The notes under the pieces: generated by a model | What the model saw: only the letters and a program-made list of their open reading frames with translations | The model's database searches: none | Told to the model about the DNA's origin: nothing | In this document: positions 20,265 through 29,069 of the stretch, in pieces | Numbering within the stretch: the first letter of the stretch is position 1 | Layout of the letters: the number at the start of each line of letters is the position of its first letter | DNA from: Phytophthora sp. 'mugwort' | Lineage: Eukaryota; Oomycota; Peronosporomycetes; Peronosporales; Peronosporaceae | Assembly (NCBI GenBank): GCA_033558025.1 | Contig: JAUCEF010000056.1 | Coordinates: forward strand, 1 to 40,347 | Reading direction: 5' to 3' | DNA length: 40,347 nt | Translations under genes and position numbers: made by a program

Positions 20265-20336
20265 CAGGAAAAATGGGACTTGAACCCATAACAATAATTT
20301 TGGAGACTATGATTTTACCAATTAAACTATTTTCCT
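20265..20336 (-). tRNA. trnW: tRNA-Trp (CCA)
   Basis: Acceptor AGGAAAA/TTTTCCT and T loop TTCAAGT; the anticodon loop CTCCAAA carries CCA. It reads TGG only, in agreement with TGA acting as a stop in nad11. Confidence 0.9.
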
Positions 20337-20361
20337 AAGACTTTTAATTTTAATTTAAGAA

Positions 20362-20982
20362 TGCTTAAAGATCTCTTCCAGACACAGGTTCCCCTACGAC
20401 TACCTTGTTACGACTTCATCAAAGTTACTAACCACTTTTTAGGAATTATAATTTATTTTATAAAAATTTTAAATTATTTTATTTAAATAATTATTAAATT
20501 TTATAAAAGAATTAAAAATTATTTTAAAAACAATCAACTTCCCTGATGTGACGGGCGGTGTGTACAAAGTCCAGTAACATATTCACCGCAGCATGCTGTT
20601 CTGCGATTACTAGCGATTCCAACTTCATAAGGGCGAGTTTCAGCCCTTAATTCGAACTAAGATAATTTTTGAAGATTTGCTCCAACTTATATCATTATTG
20701 CTTCTCATTGTAATTATCATTGTAGCACGTGTGTAGCCCAACTCATAAGGGCCATGAAGACTTGACGTCATCCCCACCTTCCATTAACCTATCATTAATT
20801 TTTTCATTAGAGTACTTTTATCTATTTATAATAAATTAGTAACTAATCATAGGGGTTGCGCTCGTTAAAGGATTTAACCAAACATTTCACAACACGAGCT
20901 GACGACAGCCATGCAACACCTGTTTTTTATATAAAAATTTTAAATAAAAATTAGCAAGAGTTGGTAAGGTTCTGCGCGTATT

Positions 20983-21014
<32 letters not shown>

Positions 21015-21876
21015 TAGACTCCCGTCAATTCCTTTGAATTTCAATCTTGCGATTATACTTTTCAGGCGGAGTGCTTAACGCGTTAGCTGTTATATCTAAA
21101 AATTCTAAATATTAGCACTCATCGTTTACAGCATGGACTACCGGGGTCTCTAATCCCGTTCGCTACCCAAGCTTTCGTTTCTCAGTGTCAGTATATACCC
21201 AGATAATTGCCTTCGCCATAGGTCTTCCTTCTATTATCAACGTATTTTATCACTCCAATAGAAATTCCATTATCCTCTATTTATACTCCAGTTTATCAGT
21301 TTTGAAAAAATGTATAAAGTTGAGCTTTAATTTGTTTCTTTCAACTTAAAAAACTACCTACAAACCCTTTACGCCTAATCATCCCGAATAATGCTCGCTC
21401 CTCCCGTATTACCGCGGCTGCTGGCACGGGTATTAGCCGGAACTTCTTTTTTAAGTACTGTCATTTTCCTCCTTAATGAAAGAGCTTTACAACCTAATTA
21501 GCCGTCATCACCCACTCGGTATTGCTGGATCAAGCTTCCGCTCATTGTCCAAAATTCCCCACTGCTGCCTTTAAAAAAGTTTGGGCCGTGTCTCAGTCCC
21601 AATGTGGCTGATCATTCTTTCAAACCAGCTAAAGATAATAGGCTTGGTTGTCTATTAAACTACCAACTACCATAATCTTGCGCAAACTCATCTTTTAACG
21701 TTAAAAACTTTAATTAATTTATTCAGTATTTTTATAAAAATAATTATTCTGAATTAAAAGGTAGATAATTCACGTGTTACTCACCCGTTCGCTATGTTTT
21801 AAAAACATTCAACTTGCATGTGTTAAGCATACCGATAGCATTTATTCTGAGCCAGGATCAAACTCTATTTAAGTTT
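20362..21876 (-). rRNA. rns: Small subunit ribosomal RNA
   Basis: Minus-strand 16S-like rRNA. Conserved segments: the 5' GAGTTTGATCCTGGCTCAG (about 21848-21868), the 530 loop (CAGCAGCCGCGGTAATAC, near 21408), the 790 and 900 regions, TTGACGGGAGTC, GAGCATGTGGTTTAATTCG and the 3' GGGGAACCTG. The 3' end past GGGGAACCTG lacks the bacterial CCTCC (anti-Shine-Dalgarno). A+T-rich inserts sit in the h44 region (about 20445-20530) and elsewhere. Ends are approximate. Confidence 0.95.
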
Positions 21877-22237
21877 TATATTAATTATTTAATATTAATT
21901 TTTAAAATAACAAATATTTAAAAATTTAATATTATAACATTCTTATATTAATTTTTGTCTTATATTGTCTTATATTGTCTTATATTGTCTTATATTGTCT
22001 TATATTGTCTTAAAGGATTAAAATTTTTTAATTTTTAAAAATTCAATTAGTTATTAATAAAAATTTCTTTGTATCACGAAAAAAAAATATTATTTTTTGA
22101 AAAGGATCCCCCCCTAAATATGTTTTTGAATTTTTTGTTGAAAAGATAAATATCTTTTTAACTTAACTATTTAAAGATATTTTATCTTTTTATCCTTTTT
22201 TTAATTTGTTTATCCTTTTTTTTTTTTAGATCTTTAT
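21877..22237. promoter_or_regulatory. Repeat-rich region upstream of rns, candidate control region
   Basis: 361 bases between rns and tRNA-Tyr without a gene. Contents: 10-bp tandem repeats (21955-22011), a C7 run at 22108-22114, which stands out in this A+T-rich DNA, two small AAGAT-type stem-loops (about 22141-22190), and pyrimidine-rich direct repeats (TATCCTTTTTT at about 22190-22225). Such a mix upstream of the rRNA genes is what a promoter or replication origin would look like; no direct evidence. Confidence 0.45.
21955..22011 (+). repeat. 10-bp tandem repeat, five full copies plus a partial
   Basis: Five perfect copies of TATATTGTCT at 21961-22010, preceded by a partial copy (TTGTCT, 21955-21960). 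The period is about one helical turn. It lies about 80 bases upstream of the rns 5' end. Confidence 0.97.
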
Positions 22238-22321
22238 TGGAGAAAGTAGGATTTGAACCTACGTAGAAAATATTTCAACAAATTTACAGTCTGCCGCTTT
22301 TAACCACTCAGCCATTTCTCC
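22238..22321 (-). tRNA. trnY: tRNA-Tyr (GTA)
   Basis: 84 bases with a long variable arm. Acceptor GGAGAAA/TTTCTCC, anticodon stem GCAGA/TTTGT around loop CTGTAAA, T loop TTCAAAT. Confidence 0.92.
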
Positions 22322-22338
22322 TAAAGATATTTTAAATA

Positions 22339-22410
22339 TGTGATTAATGGGATTTGAACCCATAATATTTACTTGGAAGATAAAGGATTTACCAATTAAT
22401 CTATAATCAC
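22339..22410 (-). tRNA. trnG(ucc): tRNA-Gly (TCC)
   Basis: Acceptor GTGATTA/TAATCAC, anticodon stem TTTAT/GTAAA around loop CTTCCAA, T loop TTCAAAT. Confidence 0.92.
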
Positions 22411-22471
22411 GTATATTTTTATTGTTTAAAAAATGTTTATTATTGTTTTAAAAAAGAAAAAGTGGAATAAA

Positions 22472-23032
22472 TTAATCCACTATTTCATAAGTATCAGGAT
22501 CTAATCGATCGATATCATCTATACGTTCACCTGTTTCAACATCTAAATAATGAAAATATCTATATAGATTCAGAGGATTTCCAGATCTTGTAATTTTTCT
22601 TTTTGGTGGTTTTGGTAAAGAGTCACTATCTGAATCAAAATTTAAATCAGTTGAAAAATTACTAGGAAAATCGCTTGGGAAATTGTCGCTATCAAAAAAA
22701 AAAGCATCTAGAAATAAATAAAACAAAAAAGATAAAAAAAAAAAAACGAAAATAGTTGGCATATTATCGTCAATTCTTTTTAAAATACTTTTAGGTTTTT
22801 CTTCTTTTTTTAAAGCAGCTTCCTCAGCCTCAGTCTCTAAATCTATAAAATCTTCTAATAAAGTTATTTCAAGAGGTAAAAGAATTAAAATAAATTTAAA
22901 AATATTTTGAAAAAATTTAGGATGTATTTTTAATATATCTTGTATAATTTTATATAGATTATAAGCAAAAAATATCCTTTTAATAATGTTAAAAAAAATC
23001 ATAATTTTTATAAAGAAGTAAATAAATGTCAA
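22472..23032 (-). CDS. Hypothetical membrane protein, orf186
   Basis: 186 codons, not recognised. Hydrophobic N-terminus (to about residue 55), a charged stretch (DFIDLETEAEEAALKKEEKPK), a second hydrophobic helix (about 93-112, FVFFFLSFLFYLFL), then an Asp/Ser-rich tract (DSDNFPSDFPSNFS... SDSDS) and a tail PKPPKRKITRSGNPLNLYRYFHYLDVETGERIDDIDRLDPDTYEIVD. The tail uses more G+C-rich codons than nearby genes. An alternative start is Met11 (23002). It lies between two tRNA-Gly genes. It may be an accessory gene or a much diverged lineage-specific one. Confidence 0.6.
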   Translation of the reverse strand: MTFIYFFIKIMIFFNIIKRIFFAYNLYKIIQDILKIHPKFFQNIFKFILILLPLEITLLEDFIDLETEAEEAALKKEEKPKSILKRIDDNMPTIFVFFFLSFLFYLFLDAFFFDSDNFPSDFPSNFSTDLNFDSDSDSLPKPPKRKITRSGNPLNLYRYFHYLDVETGERIDDIDRLDPDTYEIVD

Positions 23033-23102
23033 TACTAATATTATTCCCTAATTAAAAAATGGAAATACCAAATACTGCCTTTGGGTACATTTATTTGAAT
23101 TA

Positions 23103-23174
23103 AGCAAAAAAAGGGATTTGAACCCTCAACATTAACCTTGGCAAGGTTATACTCTACCATTGAGCTATTTTTGC
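23103..23174 (-). tRNA. trnG(gcc): tRNA-Gly (GCC)
   Basis: Acceptor GCAAAAA/TTTTTGC, anticodon stem TAACC/GGTTA around loop TTGCCAA, T loop TTCAAAT. Confidence 0.93.
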
Positions 23175-23187
23175 TAATAAATTATTT

Positions 23188-23714
23188 TTATAATAAAAAT
23201 AGTGAATTTAATAATAAAAATAATTCATAATGATTTTTTGCATTTGTATGAATAGAAACATCTATTGGAGGTATATCTTTGAATTTTAAAAATTCAGTTT
23301 TTAATTCAAAAAAATCTAAAATATTTCGAATTTGAAAATTTAAAATATTTTGATTTTTAAAATTAAAATTTATTTTAGTTAAATTTTGAAAAAGAAAAAT
23401 CAAAATTTTTTCTAAAAAATTAAAAATATTTTTTTTTCTTAAAGTTATTTTACAACCTATAATTGAATTTTTTTTGATTTTTAAAAAAAATTATTTTTTT
23501 TTGATTTTGTTATTATAGGTTTTTGATTTGTTATTAATTTTAAAAGTAAAATTATATTAATTAATTTTTTTTTTTCAATATTAGCGTTTTTAAAACCAAT
23601 ATTTAAACATATTTTACTTATTTTAGGTATTTCAAATATATTTTTAAAATTTAATTTTGTTAAAAGATCGTATATAGTAATATTTTGATAATGGATTTGT
23701 AAATTTTTTTTCAT
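23188..23714 (-). CDS. rpl5: Ribosomal protein L5, reading frame broken once
   Basis: 5S-site protein of the large subunit. N-terminal part: FEIPKISKICLNIGF, the L5 signature, and NQKPIITKSKK. After KNNFF the frame meets a stop at 23481. With one base added in the eight-A run at 23483-23490 it continues as FLKIKKNSIIGCKITLR, the conserved L5 segment, and on through FELKTEF and IPPIDVSIHTNAKNHYELFLLL to the stop at 23188. The joined product has about 175 residues, normal for L5. It follows rpl14 by 6 bases, the ancestral operon order. Confidence 0.87.
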
Positions 23715-23720
23715 ATATTT

Positions 23721-24092
23721 TTATAAAATATTTGAAGCTAATGCTAATATTTTGAAATTTTTTTTCTTCCGAAATTCAGAAGTAATCGGACCAAATATAC
23801 GTGTTCCTAGGGGTTTATTTTGATTATTTAAAATAATTATACAATTTTTATCAAATTTTATTATATTACCTATTGTACTTTTTTTTTGATATGTTGTATG
23901 TATAATTAAAGCTTTAAATAAATCTCCTTTAATTATTTTAATTTTTTTTTTTTGATTTAAACGTAATTTTTTAGCAGAAATTAAAATTGTATCCCCAATT
24001 TTTCCAATTTTTTTTTTATAAATTTTTATACATTGTCCTATTTTAATACCACTATTATCATTTACTTTTAATTTAGTTTGAATTTGAATCAT
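23721..24092 (-). CDS. rpl14: Ribosomal protein L14
   Basis: Large-subunit interface protein, 123 codons, the usual length. MIQIQTKLKVNDNSGIK at the N-terminus, KKGDLFKALII-like core and GTRIFGPITSEFRKK-NFKILALASNIL at the C-terminus match L14 closely. It precedes rpl5 as in the bacterial spc operon, but the pair has moved away from the main ribosomal cluster to a site between the rRNA genes. Confidence 0.94.
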   Translation of the reverse strand: MIQIQTKLKVNDNSGIKIGQCIKIYKKKIGKIGDTILISAKKLRLNQKKKIKIIKGDLFKALIIHTTYQKKSTIGNIIKFDKNCIIILNNQNKPLGTRIFGPITSEFRKKKNFKILALASNIL

Positions 24093-24114
24093 AAATTATA
24101 TATTAATTTTAAAA

Positions 24115-24186
24115 TGATGAGAGTAGGATTTGAACCTACATCTTCAGATTATGAGCCTGATAAGTTACCTATTACTCTATCTCATC
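24115..24186 (-). tRNA. trnfM: tRNA-Met (CAT), probable initiator
   Basis: Acceptor GATGAGA/TCTCATC; anticodon stem TCAGG/TCTGA around loop CTCATAA. The run TCAGGCTCATAATCTGAAG resembles the anticodon arm of bacterial initiator tRNA, so I call it fMet among the three CAT tRNAs. Confidence 0.8.
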
Positions 24187-24204
24187 TTATATTTTCTTCC
24201 TTTT

Positions 24205-24279
24205 TCGGAAGAAAAGGATTTGAACCTTTGATCTTCTGTTCCCAAAACAGACGCATTAGCCAGACTATGCTACCTTCCG
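24205..24279 (-). tRNA. trnP: tRNA-Pro (TGG)
   Basis: Acceptor CGGAAGG/TCTTCCG, anticodon stem TCTGT/ACAGA around loop TTTGGGA, T loop TTCAAAT. Confidence 0.92.
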
Positions 24280-24291
24280 TTTAAAGATAAT

Positions 24292-24363
24292 TAATGATGG
24301 TAGGATTTGAACCTACAACATTAGGATTATGATTCCCACGCTCTACCATTAAACTACATCATC
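24292..24363 (-). tRNA. trnI(cau): tRNA with CAT anticodon, probably tRNA-Ile (lysidine type)
   Basis: Acceptor GATGATG/CATCATT, anticodon loop ATCATAA, T loop TTCAAAT. Three CAT tRNAs are present; initiator and elongator Met fit the other two better, and ATA codons need a C34-modified tRNA-Ile. The assignment is by elimination; it could instead be an elongator Met. Confidence 0.6.
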
Positions 24364-24387
24364 TTATTAATACTTTATTAATAAAAT

Positions 24388-24476
24388 AAGTCGAAGTGGG
24401 ATTTGAACCCACGAGTTAATAAATTAACTGATAGTTTAGCAAACTACTGCCTTAAACCTGACTTGGCTATTCGACC
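24388..24476 (-). tRNA. trnS(gcu): tRNA-Ser (GCT)
   Basis: Long variable arm, acceptor GGTCGAA/TTCGACT, anticodon stem GTAGT/ACTAT around loop TTGCTAA, T loop TTCAAAT. Confidence 0.92.
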
Positions 24477-24488
24477 TAAAATATAAAA

Positions 24489-24560
24489 CTTCTTTGATAG
24501 GATTTGAACCTACAACCTAATGGTTAACAGCCATTTGCTCTACCGTTGAGCTACAAAGAA
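24489..24560 (-). tRNA. trnN: tRNA-Asn (GTT)
   Basis: Acceptor TTCTTTG/CAAAGAA, anticodon stem AATGG/CCATT around loop CTGTTAA, T loop TTCAAAT. Confidence 0.93.
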
Positions 24561-24598
24561 ATAATTATATTTTAATTTTTAAAACTTTTAGTATTTTT

Positions 24599-24870
24599 AA
24601 GCTAAATATTTTACAATACTTATACTTAAAACCTATTAATGTAATCATCTTTTACAGTTTTTATATGAAAAATTTTTAAGAATGGTTTCTTACTTAGATG
24701 CTTTCAGTAATTATCCAAAATAAATTTAGCTACTCGGCTATGCCTCTCAACAACCGATACACCAGAGATTTACCCTTCTCGGTCCTCTCGTACTAGAGTT
24801 AGATTCTTGCATTTTTCAAAATATCTATAGAAGATAGGAACCAAACTGTCTCACGACGTTCTAAACCCAA

Positions 24871-24910
<40 letters not shown>

Positions 24911-24988
24911 AACCTTCTTCAGCTCCAGGATGTGATGAGTCGACATCGAGGTGCCAAACGACTCCGTCGATAGGAGCTCTTAGGAGTC

Positions 24989-25031
<43 letters not shown>

Positions 25032-25467
25032 AATCTTTCCACAAAGAATTATCGGATCACTATGACCGACTTTCGTCCCTGTTTGATATGTCTATCTTAC
25101 AGTCAAGCAAGCTTTTACCATTATGCTCTACAATTGATAATATTATCCAATTTGAGCTTACCTTTGTACACCTCCGTTACTCTTTAGGAGGTGACCGCCC
25201 CAGTCAAACTACCAACCATACAATGTCTATTTAAAAAATATTAGTTATTTATTTTAATAAGAGTGGTATTTCAAGAATATCTATACAATTTACTAGCGTA
25301 AAGGTTTAAAAGATTACCACTTATACTACACATATTAGATAAAATAACAATATAAAGATGTAGTAAAGGTTCACGGGGTCTTTCCGTCTAACTATAGAAA
25401 ATCCGCATCTTCACGGATAATTCAAATTCACTGAGTCTATATTGGAGACAGCGGGGATGTCGTTACA

Positions 25468-25524
<57 letters not shown>

Positions 25525-25582
25525 GAGTTACGGCCGCCGTTTACTGGGACTTCCATTTAATGCGCAAACATTTCCTTTTAAT

Positions 25583-25620
<38 letters not shown>

Positions 25621-27225
25621 GTTACCATTTAGCAGAGTCCTAAGTTTTTATTAAACAGTCGCAACCCCCTATTTTGTGACACCTAATTATTAAAAATAAT
25701 TAGGTACTTTTTATCCCGAAGTTACAAAGTCATTTTGCCGAGTTCCTTCAATATAGTTCTCTCATTCACCTTAGTCTACTCGACCTATCCACCTGTGTCG
25801 GTTTAGGGTACGGTTTTTAATTAAAAAAGCTATTTCCTGAAAAATTAAAAATTTTTGTCACTTTTTTAAAAAAATTTAATTTAAAAATTATCCCATCAAA
25901 ATCTGCTTTCGTCAAATCTTTCTTAGGGGCCGTTTCACTCTATGTAATACATCTTAACATAGAAACCCTTGGATTTACGGTGATAACGATTTATATTCGT
26001 TATTTTTTGTTACTAATGCCAGCATTTTCTTTTCTGATATCTTCAACATATTTCACAATATATCTTTATTAACATACAGAATGTTCCGCTACCGTTTTAT
26101 TAAAAATAAAACTTGCCGCTTCGGTAAATTTCTTAAGTCTCGATACATTTTAGGCGCAAAAAAACTAGACCAATGAGCTATTACGCTTTCTTTAAAGGAT
26201 GGCTGCTTCCAAGCCTACCTATGGGTTGTAATCATTTTTTCACTTCCTTTTTCACTTAGAATATTATTTAGAGACCTTAGCGATCAATCTGGGCTGTTTC
26301 CCTTTTGACAAAAGACCTTAGCGCCTAATGTCTGTCTATTTAAATTACTTTTTTTTGTATTCGGAGTTTCCAAGAATTCAGTAAGTTTTTACACCCCCTA
26401 GCTCAATGAGTGCTCTACCCCAAAAAAAGATTTTAAATGCTCTACTTCAATAGATTTCGCGGAAAACCAGCTATCTCTGAGTTTGATTAGCCTTTCACTC
26501 CTAACCACAAATCATCTCCATATTTTGCCACATATGTGAGTTCGATCCTTCAAATAGTTTTACCTATTTTTCAATCTGTTCATGGTTAGATCACTCAGTT
26601 TCGGGTCTTATTTATATAACTAAAAAGCTTTTTAAAACTTGATTTATCTACGCCTACTTTATTAAATTAAGCTTGCTATAAAAATAAACTTGCTGGCCCA
26701 TTATGCAAAAGGTACACTGTTACTTTTTAAAAAAGTTTCAATTGATTGTTAACATTAAGTTTCAGAATTATTTCAAACTCAAAAGTTCTTTTTCACCTTT
26801 CCTTTACAGTACTTGTCCACTATCGATCATTAATTTTTAAAAGGTTTTGAGGGTGGTTCCCCAATATTCAAAAAGGCTTACACATAACCCTTTTTACTAT
26901 TATAAAAACAATTATTATTCTACAGGACTTTCACCTTTTTAAGTAAATTTTTCAAAATTTTTCAAATATTTTTTTATTTTTATAAACCTAATTTCCATTT
27001 TCACTCGTCATTACTAACGGAATCTCGTTTGATTTTTTTAACAGTTACTTAGATATTTCAATTCACTGTTTTTAAAATTTTCACAAAAAAAAAGTTTTCT
27101 TTAGGAAATTTTTATTTCAAAATAAAATATTATTTAATAAAACTTTTCGCATTTTTTACGTCCTAAAAATCAAATTAATGCCAAGGCATCCACTTAATGC
27201 TTTTATTATTATTTATACTTAAACC
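24599..27225 (-). rRNA. rnl: Large subunit ribosomal RNA
   Basis: Minus-strand 23S-like rRNA of about 2.6 kb. Conserved parts: 5' AAGTGGATGCCTTGGC (about 27180), domain II GACCCGAAAC-type segments, the peptidyl-transferase loop (near 24960-25500, with GGATAACAGGCTGATGACTCC), and the sarcin-ricin loop AGTACGAGAGGACCGAGAAGG (about 24778-24798). No intron is seen. A short stem-loop (27221-27238) lies at the 5' edge. Ends are approximate. Confidence 0.95.
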
Positions 27226-27244
27226 ATATAAATGGTTTAAATTT

Positions 27245-27997
27245 TTATTTTTTTTTCAAATATTCATTAATTAATTTTAAATTTAAATGAAAAGGATATA
27301 AAATTGTTTTATAAGAAGGTTCTTTAAAAAACATACCTGTTTTTATTTTTTTATTTCTATGTAAATAAGAAGTTATTAAAGGTTTTGATGGTTTTTTTTC
27401 ACCTAAAATATAATAAATATTATTTTTATAAGAATATTTGTTATTTTTTTGATAAGGATATTTATTATAACGTTTATAAGAAGAAGAATATTTATTCTTT
27501 TCTTGATTAAAATGCTGTTTATAAAATTTTTTATCTCCTTTCAAACTATTATTTTTTTGAAAATTTCTAGTTCTTTGAAAACCTTCATTTTTTTGAAAAT
27601 TTCTATTTTTTTGAAAACCTTCATTTTTTTGAAAATTTCTATTTTTTTGAAAATTTCTATTTTTTTGAAAACCTTCATTTTTTTGAAAATTTCTATTTTT
27701 TTGAAAACCTTCATTTTTTTGAAAATTTCTATTTTTTTGAAAACCTTCATTTTTTTGAAAATTTCTAGTTCTTTGAAAACCTTCATTTTTTTGAAAATTT
27801 CTAGTTCTTTGAAAATCTTCGTTTTTTTGAAAATTTCTAGTTCTTTGAAAATCTTCGTTTTTTTGAGAATTTTTATTTTTTTGAAAATTTCTATTTTTTT
27901 GAAAACCTTCGTTTTTTTGAGAATTTCTATTTTTTTGAAAACCCTCGTTTTTTTGAGAATTTTTATTTCTTTGAAAATTTTTATTATCCTTTTGCAT
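27245..27997 (-). CDS. Repeat-rich ORF ending in the rps4 C-terminal tail (orf250)
   Basis: 250 codons starting 2 bases after the rps4 stop, in another frame. Residues 8-151 are 24 hexapeptides of the type FQKNEG / FQKNRN / FQRTRN, alternately acidic and basic. Then comes a Lys/Tyr-rich linker. The last ~45 residues (ITSYLHRNKKIKTGMFF, EPSYKTILYPFHLNLKLINEYL) resemble the C-terminal end of S4 (SWLEVD... PERSDLPxDINExLIVELYS), which the rps4 ORF lacks. One extra base near 28000 would fuse both into a 403-residue S4. So this is either the second half of a split rps4 or a frameshifted single gene. The antisense frame is also open, as a by-product of the repeat. Confidence 0.75.
   Translation of the reverse strand: MQKDNKNFQRNKNSQKNEGFQKNRNSQKNEGFQKNRNFQKNKNSQKNEDFQRTRNFQKNEDFQRTRNFQKNEGFQRTRNFQKNEGFQKNRNFQKNEGFQKNRNFQKNEGFQKNRNFQKNRNFQKNEGFQKNRNFQKNEGFQRTRNFQKNNSLKGDKKFYKQHFNQEKNKYSSSYKRYNKYPYQKNNKYSYKNNIYYILGEKKPSKPLITSYLHRNKKIKTGMFFKEPSYKTILYPFHLNLKLINEYLKKK
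27545..27976 (-). repeat. 18-bp coding minisatellite, 24 units
   Basis: 24 units of 18 bp (432 bp), each coding six residues; the KNEG and KNRN forms alternate over much of it, giving a 36-bp higher-order period. Variants differ by substitutions only (QKNE, QRTR, SQKN), never by indels, so the frame is kept through all 24 units. Confidence 0.95.
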
Positions 27998-27999
27998 AT

Positions 28000-28461
28000 T
28001 TATTTAATAATATGAATAATATCACCTTTATGTAATATAAAATTAGATTTACTTATAATTTTATTATTAACCTTAATTTTTTTATGATTAATTAATTGTT
28101 TTGCTTGAAAAATAGTTTTAACTAATTTTAATCTTACAAGATTTATATCTAAGCGACTTTCTAATAAAATTACAAATTTTTTAAAGATATTTATTTTATT
28201 ATCTTTTTTTAATAATTTTTGAAATAAATTTTTTAATTGATATTCATGAATACATCCATAAAAATTCCGAAATTGTTGTTTTTCAAATAATCTTTTTTGA
28301 AAAAATTTTTTACGTTTTTCAGGTTTTATTTCTTTTCGATATCTTAATTTTTTTTTAAATAAATTCCATTTTTTTGATTTTAATTTTAATAAGTTTAAAT
28401 TTTTATGTATGTTCCTATTATTTTGAAAACATATTTTATTTCTCGGTCTTAATTTATTCAT
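28000..28461 (-). CDS. rps4: Ribosomal protein S4, N-terminal and S4-domain part
   Basis: Primary 16S-binding protein of the small subunit, 153 codons. MNKLRPRNKICFQ at the start, a basic middle, and the S4 RNA-binding domain at about residues 98-153 (ESRLDINLVRLKL... AKQLINHKKIKVN... LHKGDII). It stops just after GDIIHIIK, lacking the C-terminal ~45 residues that S4 normally has. That missing tail appears at the end of the next ORF downstream. Confidence 0.92.
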   Translation of the reverse strand: MNKLRPRNKICFQNNRNIHKNLNLLKLKSKKWNLFKKKLRYRKEIKPEKRKKFFQKRLFEKQQFRNFYGCIHEYQLKNLFQKLLKKDNKINIFKKFVILLESRLDINLVRLKLVKTIFQAKQLINHKKIKVNNKIISKSNFILHKGDIIHIIK

Positions 28462-28469
28462 CTTATTTA

Positions 28470-29063
28470 TTAAAATATTTTACGTAATAAATACATTAAA
28501 GTATATATTGATTGAATATTTTTAGAATTCATTACTACAGGATAATTAATATTTTGTATAGTTTGACTTGTATTTACTAATGAAATAGTAGGAATTTTTA
28601 AAACAGAAAGTTCTTGATTTAAAAAAGTATCTTTTACAGAACTTTTTATAACTAAAATTAATTTAATTTCATTTTCTTTTAATAAATAATTAATTATCTT
28701 ATTAAATGTTGTATTCATAATTTTATTAGTAATTAAACCATTTACCCATTCTTTTGTAAAAAAAATGATATTTGGATTTTTTTTTATAAAAGATGTAGTT
28801 AATAAAAATTTAATTTCATTATCATTCCCTATTATTAAAATTTTTTCATTTTTTTTTAATATAATTTTAGTTAAATTAAATATACGTTTTAAAAAAAATG
28901 AAACATTTTTTAAATTAATTATAGTATAATCATGTCTACTTCCAAATATAAAAGATAATAATTCTTTATTTGTATCTATTAAAGATTCTCCATACATATT
29001 TTTTGATTTAAATAATAAATTTAATAAAATATTATTATGTTTTTTTTTTTTTTTTTGTATCAT
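28470..29063 (-). CDS. rps2: Ribosomal protein S2
   Basis: Small-subunit protein, 197 codons. Fits S2 by FGSRHDYTIINLKNVSFFLKR (S2 'GxRnxixIIDL'), the IFFTKEWVNGLITN segment and the KIPTISLVNTSQTIQNINYPVVMNSKN block that matches 'gIPvIaivDTncdP..vdypIPaNDd'. Diverged but in the expected order. It lies 6 bases after rpl6 and 8 before rps4. Confidence 0.85.
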   Translation of the reverse strand: MIQKKKKKHNNILLNLLFKSKNMYGESLIDTNKELLSFIFGSRHDYTIINLKNVSFFLKRIFNLTKIILKKNEKILIIGNDNEIKFLLTTSFIKKNPNIIFFTKEWVNGLITNKIMNTTFNKIINYLLKENEIKLILVIKSSVKDTFLNQELSVLKIPTISLVNTSQTIQNINYPVVMNSKNIQSIYTLMYLLRKIF

Positions 29064-29069
29064 ATTTAA

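Noticed and set aside
21955..22011. CRISPR-like array
   Set aside because: 10-bp direct tandem units without spacers; simple satellite.
24078..24284. 68-codon plus-strand ORF
   Set aside because: It reads through the complement of tRNA-fMet and tRNA-Pro.
27449..28015. 188-codon plus-strand ORF rich in FLK/IF repeats
   Set aside because: Antisense shadow of the 18-bp coding repeat; an 18-bp unit open in one frame is open on the other strand too.
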